NCBI GenBank assembly: GCA_020055645.1
Contig: CM034546.1
Coordinates: forward strand, 80,042,001 to 80,106,000
DNA: 64,000 nt
Origin: Tomocerus qinae
Lineage: Eukaryota > Arthropoda > Collembola > Entomobryomorpha > Tomoceridae
Direction: 5' to 3'
Shown: in pieces, positions 45,528 through 56,500 of the stretch
Position numbering within the stretch: the stretch's first letter is position 1
How the letters are laid out: each line of letters starts with the position of its first letter
Notes under the pieces: generated by a model
Seen by the model: the letters and a program-made list of their open reading frames with translations, nothing else
Databases searched by the model: none
What the model was told of the DNA's origin: nothing
Program-made: the position numbers and the translations under genes

Positions 45528-45890
45528 TCTTCCAATAAATCTGATGGAAATCCAATAAAATGGACACAAGAAGTTTCAAGGGGCAATTTAAGTACATCAT
45601 CTTACGAATCCCTCAATTATTTTCGATCAATGAACAAAATATTTATTCAGTACCCCTCATCAGCCAAAGTGGCTGGGTTTTAGAACCCATCCATGTTGGC
45701 TTGGTGGAGCACTCTGTCGTCTGAGTAATCAATGTGAGCTTTCACTGCCAGTTCGTGTCTTTGGCTGGGTGAAATGGCCAAGGGCTGTTTAAAGGCCAGT
45801 GTTTGAGTTGTAAAAGTAGAATTAAGACAAAGGTTAAACACGAACCCGCAATTACAAGGGTCGTCCCATTGATACCTCGTACATGTGTAG
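45528..45890. other. Non-coding, GC-richer patch
   Basis: The GC-richer stretch 45655-45800 (CAAAGTGGCTGGGTTTTAGA, GCTGGGTGAAATGGCCAAGG) directly precedes the dispersed repeat at 45892 and may belong to the same element. No gene. Confidence 0.35.
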
Positions 45891-45891
45891 T

Positions 45892-46094
45892 GTACGTAGA
45901 GTAGCTTGGATAACCTGTCTTTGTTGGGCTAGTAGACTACCGATAACAGTCCCACAACAGTCACTCAATGACAGCCTTTGGGTTCTCGGGTATTAATTAA
46001 CAACAATACCAGTGTTGAGGGTGTTGGCAATAGGCCCGTAATTGAGGCCTGCGCCCAGTACTATCACTTTGTAGTGAGGCAGTACACCCCATTT
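45892..46094 (+). repeat. About 210-bp dispersed repeat, copy 2
   Basis: Partner of 37619-37832, about 95% identical by eye, same orientation. Confidence 0.85.
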
Positions 46095-47412
46095 AACATA
46101 AATACATACCCTTCATCAGACGCTAAATGGAACGTAAACAGAAACACGGGAGTTAAGAAAAATTTAGAGGTTGGATTGCAAATAAAGTATCCAGAAATCC
46201 TATTCAAAGTGATATCTCTTTGTTCGAACTAGAACTAACATCCGTATAAGGTATCTTAAGTCCTTGATCAAAGCTAATCGTGGCCAAGCAGCATATATGC
46301 AGAGAGTTCTTCGTTCCAATGTGTGAACATGTTTACTTGCCTGAGTTTGAGTTGTTCATTGTATTTATTTTAGCGTTTATGTTTTTATTAGCTTTGTTAT
46401 TATTCTGGGACGATATTCTGAACCCCTTAGCAATGGGAAATCGCAAGCAAATATTGAGTTACCACAGGAGTTACTATTGTCGATATTCTCATCATTGTCG
46501 TAGCTTTAACTTTGCTATTGTTGTCTAAGGAATAGGGAATTTCCATAGCGCTGCTACAAAACACAATTCTCATCCTCTGATTTTGCTACAACATAGCCGA
46601 AACCTGTCGCAAAGTTAGCACAAACTGCAATTTGATAATCTCCGGTCTCGGACTCCATAGTACGACTGTCAAGTGCCATGCATATTGAAGTGCAAGACAA
46701 TAGGTAACTGTAAATTTCCATAACTACAGTCACTCGTAAAGTAGTACCTCAATCAATGCCTAACACCGTTCCCACACTACTCCATATCTTGGAGTTGGAA
46801 CATACAGGCCGATAAGTACCGTTACCTTGGACAACTTATCAAAAACTGCTACAACGTCCCAAACTTGCTAGGACGCTGCTAACTGACATGAGAATATGGA
46901 TTTATTTTGAAATCGCAAGTAGACGTAGCAATTCTTGCGATATCGCAACTTTACCACAATAGTTTAGAATATTGTTCCTGTTCTACATAAAAAGTAAACA
47001 CAATACCACCTTGTTAACTCGTGTAAACTAACTCTAATTAAATATATTTTAATATAAAGTTCCTTGTATTACATTGCTTACTCTTTTTTAGAATGCTAAT
47101 GTATTAGTTAATAATAAAATTCTAAGCACTGTATGATGATTTATAGGACCCCTTGGGTTAAGAGCCTGAGTTGCAGTTGGGCCCATGCAACACGGATTTA
47201 GGTATTATTTAGGACACAAACTGGGCCTGTCATTTCCAATGACCGAAACATCAGCTTTGAATTGTCACAGTAACAAAATTGCTATGATAGCATTACGTAC
47301 ACCAAGATGCCTCGAATTTGCCTCTCGATAGTAACGCATTTGTTTAATATCAACTTCATTACAAGGTGGAGACAGAGGTGGTCCCGGATTTTGGCACCCA
47401 ATTCGTAGTCCG
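46095..47412. other. Non-coding stretch
   Basis: No recognisable gene. Short frames at 46280-46528 show one hydrophobic run but no family signature or supporting splice sites. Confidence 0.35.
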
Positions 47413-47497
47413 ATTACTACCACAGAGAGGTGGGCACCCAAACCAAAAAATAACCATGGTTACTTTCGGCTTGGGTGCTTACTTCTCTGCGGCAGTA
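47413..47497. repeat. Hairpin of about 80 bp at the LINE truncation point
   Basis: TACTACCACAGAGAGGTGGG and its near-inverse CTTCTCTGCGGCAGTA face each other around a central CCATGG, with arms of about 38 bp. It ends exactly where recognisable LINE coding begins. Confidence 0.7.
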
Positions 47498-49033
47498 TGT
47501 GTATAGGTAGAATTCAAATAGTTGATTGGGTGCAAACTAGGGGATTATCCTTCGATTACGTGTTGCAAAACAGGCTAATAAAAATCCTAAAAAAGTACTA
47601 TATGCTTAATGACACGTATAAAAAATTTTTTGAAAATTATTTCCTGAACCGTACATTTGCCATTAAGAATGGAAAATTTTATTCTAAAGATTTTGATTAT
47701 GGCCGTGGGGTCATTCAGGGATCAGTACTAGGCCCAATTTTATTTAATTTGTTTTTCAATTTGATTTCAAAAAAACTAAAATCGGACCATATTTTACACA
47801 AACTGTTTGCAGATGACCTAATTATATATTATGCGCATGAGTCATCTACAGAGATAACTACATTTTTGAATTCCGCTTTGGCCAAACTTGATAATTGGTG
47901 CTCTAATATGGGATTGCAAATTAACTATGAAAAAACTAAATTTATGTTGTTCCATAAAGTTTGTGCTAACATTGAGAAAGAGTTAATAATAAAATGCGGA
48001 AATTATTATATAGAGCGTGTGTACACTTTTAAATACCTTGGAGTGATACTAGATCCCACTTTGAATTTTAAGGCTCACTTCACTTCTGTTGAAAAACGTT
48101 TCTGCTCAGCACTAGGTGTCTTACATAGAATAAGGAGAATGGTTCCTTATAAAACATATTCAATGTTAATTAGCACTTATGTCTACCCTATTTCGGACTA
48201 TGCAATTTCAATTTGGGGTCCTACAACAAAAAATATGCTTGGTAGCTTACAAAATAAAATTAATAAATCATTATATATTAAAGAATTTCCACAATTGGGT
48301 AAATATTACCATAAAAAATTTTGGTCCTCAACAGACAACCCAAATAAAAAAGATAAATTAAACATTAAAGATAAAATCCAAAAATGTAAACGAGATCATA
48401 AAGAGGTAAATTGTTGGGAACTACTGGAAAAGGGTAATTTGCTTACAGTAAATGAAAGGCTGATATTCCCCACTATGACTAGTCTGTATAAGATTGTTAC
48501 TTTTGGCACAAAGATAGAATCGCTAAATAATTATTACAGTAAAGAAATCTTAAATGTAACAAATAGAAGCACCAGGCAAGCGAATAACTTGCCAGTAATT
48601 GAACATCGTACTGCACTTTTTGCAAAAAGTCCAATTTACTTTTCAAACGTCACCTGGAACTCCCTTAGTCCGCTGCTTAAGGATAAGAAAGAGAGTGTAC
48701 TAAATTTCAGTAAACTTCTTAACTACTACCTATTACACATTAGGGAGGATGATTTCATACATTAAGCATTAGGTCAGAATTCGAGGAAGTGTATATGTGT
48801 ATATTTAATCATTTAATGTTACGTTACCTACAAGAGATGTTCTCTTAAAACCATTATGTATATATTGACTTTCGATTGTAACTGGGTACGATGCGGCTTT
48901 GACTATGGGAGTAAGGTAACTAGCTTGCCTTCGGTGCTTTTATTTGAGAAACAGACTTCATGTATAATAATATATGTTTGTACTGATAATAATTGGCACT
49001 TAAATAAAACTAATCTGAATCTGAATCTGAATC
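47497..49033 (+). mobile_element. 5'-truncated LINE with a long open reverse transcriptase frame
   Basis: The frame 47497-48765 (422 codons) starts inside the RT domain (FDYVLQNRLIKILKK, the usual FD..V...L block) and holds the core motifs GRGVIQGSVLGPILFNLF and FADDLIIYY, with two Asp in the active site, then LDNWCSNMGLQINYEKTK, YTFKYLGVILDPTLNFKAH and the C-terminal tail. The endonuclease and early RT motifs are absent, so the element is 5'-truncated although the remaining frame is open, hence recent. The 3' end shows AATAAA and a short tandem tail (AATCTG)n at about 49012-49033. Family: jockey/CR1-like; the clade was not resolved. Confidence 0.88.
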
Positions 49034-49132
49034 CCTCTATTTCTATATCCTTGTAATAGAGGCATCTTGACGTACACTTTCTAATGCGATTATAGATCAT
49101 CAGACGGTCATGACGTAATCAGTTGAATTAAG

Positions 49133-49745
49133 GGTCCAATTCCTCTGATAATCAGGAAAAAAGTTTCGATTTCGAAAAACAATGTAAGCTCCTAATGTTA
49201 GCTGAAATCCACATCCTAACCTTATCGACACACTAAAAGATATATAGTTCAAACTATCCCTGGTCTATGAAAATTCTACTCCTTGAATAGAACGACATAA
49301 TATCGTTCATTCATTTTGCTTCATAAACGGCTGTTTTGGACTTAATCTTTTGAGTACTATAATATTCATCATCACTATGACTACATCGTCAAATGTTTGT
49401 GTTGGTGAACGGTGAATAATAAAGTATAGTTCTCGAAAACTAACTAGAAGATGGCCGCTTTCGATTTTACGGAGAATGAATATAAAGAGTAGATTATCTT
49501 ATCCCAGCACTTGTGATCTCATTTAATTTGATTTTTGAAAATCATCGAGTATTTTACATTGAGTTCCATTACATTACAGTGTTGTGTAAAATGCTCAACG
49601 ATTTTCATAAACCAGGGATAGTTTGAACTAGATACATATCATTAGTTTGTCGGTAAGGTTAGGGTGTGTGTTTCGGCTAACATTAGGAACCTACATTGCT
49701 TTTTGAAATTCTAAACTTTTTTCTTATTGATCAGAGGAACCAGAC
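49133..49745. mobile_element. About 610-bp MITE with long inverted repeats
   Basis: Arms of about 140 bp: left with TTCCTCTGAT, GAAAAAAGTTT, CTAATGTTAGC, TCCTAACCTTA and CAAACTATCCCTGG; right with the inverses in reverse order up to GATCAGAGGAACC. A smaller hairpin (CATCGAGTATTTTACA against TGTAAAATGCTCAACGATT) lies inside. Non-coding. Confidence 0.8.
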
Positions 49746-49929
49746 CCCAGAGTTCAGTTCTGTCGGGCAAGCAAGGAGCATACAAGCAGTGAGTTCCTGT
49801 CCATCGGCTTATCACAGTGCTAGATTATGCTTGCTTTGCATTTTTGCTAGTTTTTAGCTCCTTGCTCTGACCTGCTGCTGAATGGCTTTGAGGGTAACTG
49901 AGCTTTTGATTTTATAATCGCTTAAAATC

Positions 49930-50690
49930 TATTAGTTTCCAGTTTGTGGCCCTCTTATTTTGGTGCAAATTAATTGCTGCACAATTACGGTATATGGCTA
50001 CCATATTAAAGCCTGTTTTTTTAGTTCATATAATTTCTAGTTTGTATTTAAAATGTTTTCGGTTTGCCTCTGCGTCAGTAATTAGTTTAATGTGCTGCGA
50101 ATATGGTTACCTTAATTTGTTATGGCTCCAAAAGCTTTTTGCAAAGATGTGTAGAATGTAACCTGATTGACAACAGAAAAACCGGATTATTTTGTAAGTC
50201 CTGTTTATTACCATAGATTATGTACTTCTTTATCCGAAAATACTTTTCTGTCACTGCTAAATACTACTGGACTCTTAGATTTTAAATGCAGCGCATGTTT
50301 TAAAAAATCTCTAAAATTGTTACCTAGTTCCAAAAACAGTAAAACAAATAATGTAATAATTGGTATGTGTTGCTATAAAGCAGTTAAAAATTTCATTATA
50401 GTTTATTGTAATTCTTGTAACCATTTCACCGGTGTCATTTACCCAATCTTGGGAAAAATGTAAATAGTTTAGCGTAATGAACATTACTGTATGGCATGTG
50501 TATTTCCATTTAGTAGCTTAGAAAATGACGAATTTAAATATGAGTGTTTAGTACTAGATGCTAATGATACATTATTGCATGAAGCAGAGGGTATTGAACT
50601 ACCGGACTTTCATAATTTTAAGAACGATATAAAGCTTAGGAGAGGTATAAAAATACTACAGCTTAATATCAATGGTCTGCTAAGTAAAAA
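49930..50690 (+). pseudogene. LINE 5' region fragment, cut by a family A element
   Basis: A cysteine cluster (CVECNLIDNRKTGLFCKSC, about 50140-50200), then frames with further C..C pairs, and finally GIKILQLNINGLLSKN (50645-50690), which matches the opening of LINE apurinic endonuclease domains (the NINGL.SK phrase). The endonuclease is lost at the family A insertion at about 50688. Frames are broken upstream. Confidence 0.55.
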
Positions 50691-51186
50691 CCTACAGCAA
50701 GCCGTAACAGAAGCTCGCCTGAGTAAAGTTTACAGTGTACACATTGTGGTAGACGAAAAGTCCTTGCACGTTACACAAAACCGAGCGTACGGATTTTGAT
50801 CAAACTTTCAGAATTGAGTCTTTATATATGTAGCTACGACATATTAAATATTCAGACATTGATATTATAAGGAAACGAAGCTATACCATTTGAAATATCA
50901 ACATAAAATCAAAATTGATGATTGTTGACCACGAAATTCAACCGAAAATCAAAATTGATTAATGTTGACTATAAAAATCAACAGAAAATCAAAATTAATT
51001 AATGTTCACTATGAAAATCAACAGAAAATCAAAATTGATTAATGTTCACTATGAAAATCAACAGAAAATCAAAATTGATTAATGTTCACTATGAAAATCA
51101 ACAGATATTCAATCTTGATTGATTATGAGTATTAAAATCTACAGAAAATTAAAATCGGTTAATAATGATTATCAAATTTTAAAGAA
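50688..51186 (+). mobile_element. Family A repeat, 5' half
   Basis: Starts with ACCTACAGCAAGCCGTAACA then AGCTCGCCTGA, continues through the conserved leader into about six 36-bp units, and is cut at about 51186 by a foldback-type array. Confidence 0.75.
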
Positions 51187-51821
51187 AATTTACTTCGGCT
51201 TCGTCTAGCTGGTACTTCGGCTTCGTCTAGCTGGTACTTCGGCTTCGTCTAGCTGGTACTTCGGCTTCGTCTAGCTGGTACTTCGGCTTCGTCTAGCTGG
51301 TACTTCGGCTTCGTCTAGCTGGTACTTCGGCTCCGGGTATAACGACTTAACCCGTCGGCATCGGGTATCTGGACCTTCGGCTTCGGGTGGATAGACCTTC
51401 TGATTTTGGGGTTACCGACCTTTGTGGAATGGGCTGCTAACTGACGAGTGGACAGTGGGTGAATTGACGATAGTTGATAGTATAGTTTATACTTGAACTA
51501 GGTATGCTGACCTATTGACTTGACGTGACTAACTGTGGTGACTGAAAATAACAACATTTGTGTGACTAAAATGTGTATTTTCTAGATCCGTTTGTATTTT
51601 ACAAGCACACACACAATCAGACAAAATATTTTATTTAAATTGTGAAATTCGTCACTTCACAAAAATGACAGAAAACGCTTCGGGTAGCTGGACCTTCGGC
51701 TACCTGGTACCATCGGCTACCTTCACCTTAGAATTGGGCTAGCTGGGCAATCGGATTCGGCTACCTGGACCTTCGGCTTCGGCTAGCAGGTGCTTCGGCT
51801 TCGGCTACCTGTATTTACCCC
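51187..51821 (+). mobile_element. Rearranged foldback-type copy: 22-bp repeat arrays in one orientation
   Basis: The first array (51187-51345) has about seven almost identical units TACTTCGGCTTCGTCTAGCT then GG. A unique 240-bp stretch follows, then a second array (about 51675-51815) ending ACCTGTATTTACCCC, which matches the right tip of the element at 1017-2348. The left, inverted arm is absent. Confidence 0.7.
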
Positions 51822-52760
51822 AGTGTATTATTTTGTATACACTTTACATTTTAATAGTCAAAATGAAGTTCTTGTCATTAAATATTAATATCTTGAAAAG
51901 TAGAGAGAGCTCCTTCGTAATTTTTTTTAAACGTGGGTGACGTGTTCTTCTACCACAAAAAATATTTTTAACTAAAATGTCATGTAATCGCACTTTTTTT
52001 GCATCGAAAGCTTAAAAATGTACATTTCAATGCTATTTAAATGGGAGACATGCTTTGGTAAAATCCCGATATCTCGGTAACGGAAGAGAGCTCCATTGCA
52101 ATTTTTGCTGTGAGAGTAGCTAATAAGTGAAACTATCTGTGGTTAAAATTACAACTCGTATGTCTCATGTGGTCATTGAAAATTTTTAGGCCAAACTAAG
52201 GCCACCATCCCAATAGTTCCTTTGGAAATAGGCTTTCTAAACACTTCGTGACGATCAAAATTAACTTGAAACATATGAGCACTTGAACTAAACTCGAGGC
52301 AGAAATATGGAAACGTGAGAAATTAATTTTCTAAGAACTGTAAACACAATTCAAGTGTATTTTTCACATTTCTTATCTTTCAATTGATAAATATAATTTT
52401 ACATTGGTATATTATGCTATTAATTTAGGGTCAAATTAGTGGATTATACATTCACTTTATGTTCCACTGCTTACAAAAGCATTATTGACATTCCTATGAA
52501 CGTCTTTGGAATGTGCTTCACAAAATAACCTCAACTTAGCATACTACATGACCATTATAAATACCTTCGTATATATCGTCAACTTTTAAGTAATTTTATA
52601 TGAAAGACTCGTATGAAAATTTTCTGTACCATTTATCCTCACTTTCTACTGCCTAAGTTCTTACATTTATAAGACATTATACCCAGACCAAACTGGCTGC
52701 AGAAAGTGGGAAAAACAGATTATTGTTGTCACCTGTGATTCCAAATAGCCATATTGCGCA
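51822..52760. other. Non-coding stretch
   Basis: AT-rich, no gene. The segment 52688-52745 (GGCTGCAGAAAGTGGG, ATTGTTGTCACCTG) recurs inverted near 40715-40770. Confidence 0.4.
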
Positions 52761-52769
52761 AATAGGTCT

Positions 52770-53392
52770 GTGGTAGCTGTAAGTATACCTCGGCGACCTC
52801 ACCTCAGAGTTTGAGGTTGAGGTCAAAATTGAGCGAGCTCACTGTAATCGAGACACATACTGTGTTTAGCTTGAGTTCAGGTTGAGCTCCAATCCAAGTT
52901 TTCCTTAGAGGTATGAGTTTGATTTGAGGTTGAGCTCAATTTGTTTTTTATGTTGAGTTTAAGTAGAGGTTGAGCTCAATTGGTTTTTCATGTTGAGTTT
53001 GAGTTGAAATTGAGGTTTATGCGATTTTTAAATATTAAATTGGGGTTGAACCTAAAGAGCTTAATGCAACCCAAACTTTGAATAGTTTTTCAAAAGTTAG
53101 TCAGTCTTAATTTGACAGGATTTTAAAAGTTTATAATGCAATTTTTCAGATTAATTATTTATTAAGTATTGGTAAATGTGATTTGACTAATATTAGTGCA
53201 TTAAAAATTAAATGCTCAAACTCAGGTTGAGGTCAATTTTGAGGTTTGAATAAGCTAAAATTCAGAGTTGAGGTTGAGTTTAAGGTTTGATGATACTCAA
53301 ACTCAGAACTCTGAGTTGAGGTTGAGTTTGAGGTGAGGTTGGATTCTTACGAGAATTGAGGTTGAGGTGAGATTGAGGTGTACAATTGCGCC
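52770..53392 (+). repeat. Degenerate GAGGTTGAG-type simple repeat
   Basis: Many copies of GAGTTTGAGGTTGAG-like words at irregular spacing, densest at 52800-53010 and 53215-53385, with an AT-rich gap between. It ends about 200 bp from the 3' end of the PKS frame. Confidence 0.8.
53158..53163 (-). terminator. Candidate polyadenylation signal for the PKS gene
   Basis: AATAAA on the minus strand (TTTATT on the plus), 430 bases past the PKS stop codon. It was the only canonical hexamer noticed in that interval; weak evidence by itself. Confidence 0.3.
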
Positions 53393-53595
53393 GACCTATA
53401 TGGCTGTAAGTGTAATAGCATTCATAAAACTAAACTGTAATATGTTCAGCGGCAGAGAAACATAAGCCAATAGTGCAGTGGTGCCGCCCCTTCAGTTTAT
53501 ACGGTTATTAAGTTTAGATTTCAAATGATACTTATCAACCAACAACCATTGTCTTGCTAGATTATAGTCTATGGTTGTGGACGTTCATTAAAAAT

Positions 53596-56500
53596 TTATA
53601 CTGATTGCAATTCTTGAATATCATTAAGTTGTGAAACAATCCCTAAATCGTGCAATATGCCGCCTGATTTAGCGTAAAGTAAGCAACGTTTGAAGGCATC
53701 TGCTGGGCTACCAAATCTACTAGAAATGTCTGGCAAAATTCTAATCATCTTTCTGCTTAGCTGACAAATGCTTTTGTCTTCGGTAAGTAAATATTCCGCA
53801 ATAAAGTTAGTGTCGCGTATCATTTGCAAGAAGTTTACACCAAAGGTGGATTTAAAAGTACTAAAAAATTTGTTGTCGTTCTCTTGTTCCCGAAATATGT
53901 CAAAAAATTTGGTCTCATCGACAACCTTAAGTGGATACCCAATTTCTGTTGCAATTTTAGCTAATTGTTGAAATTTAATCATTTCCGGTAGCCACATATT
54001 GAACAAACCCTGTTCTGCTTTAAACAAGAGTTTAATACTCATTTCTGCGGTAATATTAGCAGGCAATACAGGCCATCCTCCTTTATCATTGAAAATTACG
54101 CCTAATTTGAGAGCCATTAAAGTCATATTCATGGAAAAATCCGAATCAACTGTAAAATGACCAGTTACACTATGACCAATAATACTCGGATACCTTATCA
54201 CAATGCAAGGTATTCCTCTGGAAATTGCTTGCCGCATTAATTTCTCCCCCACAAATTTCGTTAAAGAATATCCCATTTCAATTCCTTCGGCCCAATTATT
54301 GTCATCAGGAAAATCCTCGTAAGCAAATCCGTCATCTGTCAGTTTGTTGATCGTAATTACTGATGAAGCGTAAAAAACTCTTTTTGTTCTGATGTAGACA
54401 GCAAATTTTAAAATATTTATTGTTCCGAAAACATTGACTGCTCTGATGTCAGTTTCATTTATGGACTCATTTGCATAATTTTCTAAGAACGTTATTTTAG
54501 CCGCCAAATGGTACACAGCATCTATTTTTTCTGATAAATTTGTATACTCTATCATGTCTAAGCCTAATCTGTCTTTTGCCACATTACCATGCACAATAGT
54601 AATACGATCAAAATCAACGATTAACTTGTGTTTCTTAAAATTGTTAGCAAATTTATTGATTGCATGTTCTAAAGACAAACCTCTGACCAAACAGTATATA
54701 TGACTATACGGTTTCTTCAATAACTCTATTATAAAATAAGCCCCAAGATGACCTGTTCCACCAGTCAAAAATACATTTTTTATTTGGTCTATAGGTACAC
54801 AACCTTTATTACCGATGATGTCATCCGCTAGAATGGAATCGCATTTAACCATATGGTCTATGTATTCTTTACTATATTTGCTAGAAGTGTTTCCGACAGC
54901 AAAGATATATTTTGGCACATCTGAACTTATATACATAGATTTCGCCAAATACTGGCTTAATGTGGCAATTGAAGGATAGTCTAATAAAATGGAACCATTG
55001 AGAGATATATCATCTCCAAATATGCTTTGTATTTTATTTCTTAGCTCCATAGACATTAGAGAATCAAACCCCATTTCAGAAAACGACTGGTAGTCAATTA
55101 CCTCTTCCTTTCTTTTTAGCTTTAATTCTTTAGCAACCTGATTAACTAGTTGGTCTTTAATAAATATTACTTTTTCATCGAAAGAAAGAGATTTTATGTG
55201 GTCACGCATTATTTTTTTCTCGGTACTACTATTGCCTTCTAAATCGCTTTTATCACTCTCTACAAATAATTCTCTAAAATAGTTTCCCAATGTTCTTGTT
55301 GTGCGTTCAAATACCTTTAATGTCAAATTGGCGACACTTATTTGAACTAAATCAGGGCGGGAAATCATAAATTCCAATGCAGCTATTCCTTGAGCCGGAG
55401 TAAACGCTTGCCATCCTTTATCTTCATTAGTACCATAAATTGAATTTACTGCTGCACCAATGGTAGACCAAGCACCCCAATTTATAGTTTGTGCGGGCAA
55501 TCCAATGGAAAAACGATAATAAGCAAATGCATCAAGAAAAGAGTTTGCTGCTGTGTGATTACTTTGTCCTATTTGGGCTACTTTAGCAGCCATTGAAGAG
55601 AATAATACAAAACACTCCAAGGGCAAATCTTTTGTCAAATGATGCAAATTTAAACAACCTTGTACTTTTGCATTAAAGACAATTTGATATTTTTCCCAAC
55701 TTTGGTTTGGAAATGTGGAATCTGAAAGAACACCAGCAGAATGAATCACACCTTTTAAAGGTGGACATTGGGATGCTATCCACTTCATTGCCTGTTCACA
55801 TTGCTCTATATTACCAACATCTACTTCAAATGTTAAAATACGAGTACCTCGTCTACGCAATTTTTCAATAACACGCAACGCTGACATATTTGGTGCCGAT
55901 CTTCCCCACAGAACTAAACATTCAGCACCCGAGTGAACCATCCATTTCATTACCTTTAGGCCTATACCACCCAATCCTCCTGTAATAAGGTATGTTGAAT
56001 TTGAGTTAAAAATTAAATCCTTTTTAGAAGGCGATATGTCTAAATTATCTGACACGTGCAATACAATTTTTCCAATATGCTGAGCCGAAGCAAAATATTT
56101 TAAAGCTTCTTTAATGTTTTTTAAATGGAATCTAGAAAATTGTATTGGAATAATTACACATTTTTTACAGGCCATTTCAAAATTATCATATAAAATTCCT
56201 GCGCTATTTTGCAGCTCTTCCAAATCCACAATTGTGTACTTAATATCCGACCGATATTTCCGAACGTATTCAGCACTCCATATATTCAGTTTCCCTAATT
56301 CGACAAATCGGGCGTTTTTTGAACAAATCTCTAACGTTGTCTCTTTAAAACCCGACCCAGTAAGGGAGTTTAAAACTACGTTAACTCCTAGACCATTTGT
56401 TAATAATTTTATACACTCGCCATAAGCAAAATCTCTGGAACTAAAAACATAGTCTATTCCTATGGACGTAAGAAATGATCTCTTTCTATGACTTCCTGCA

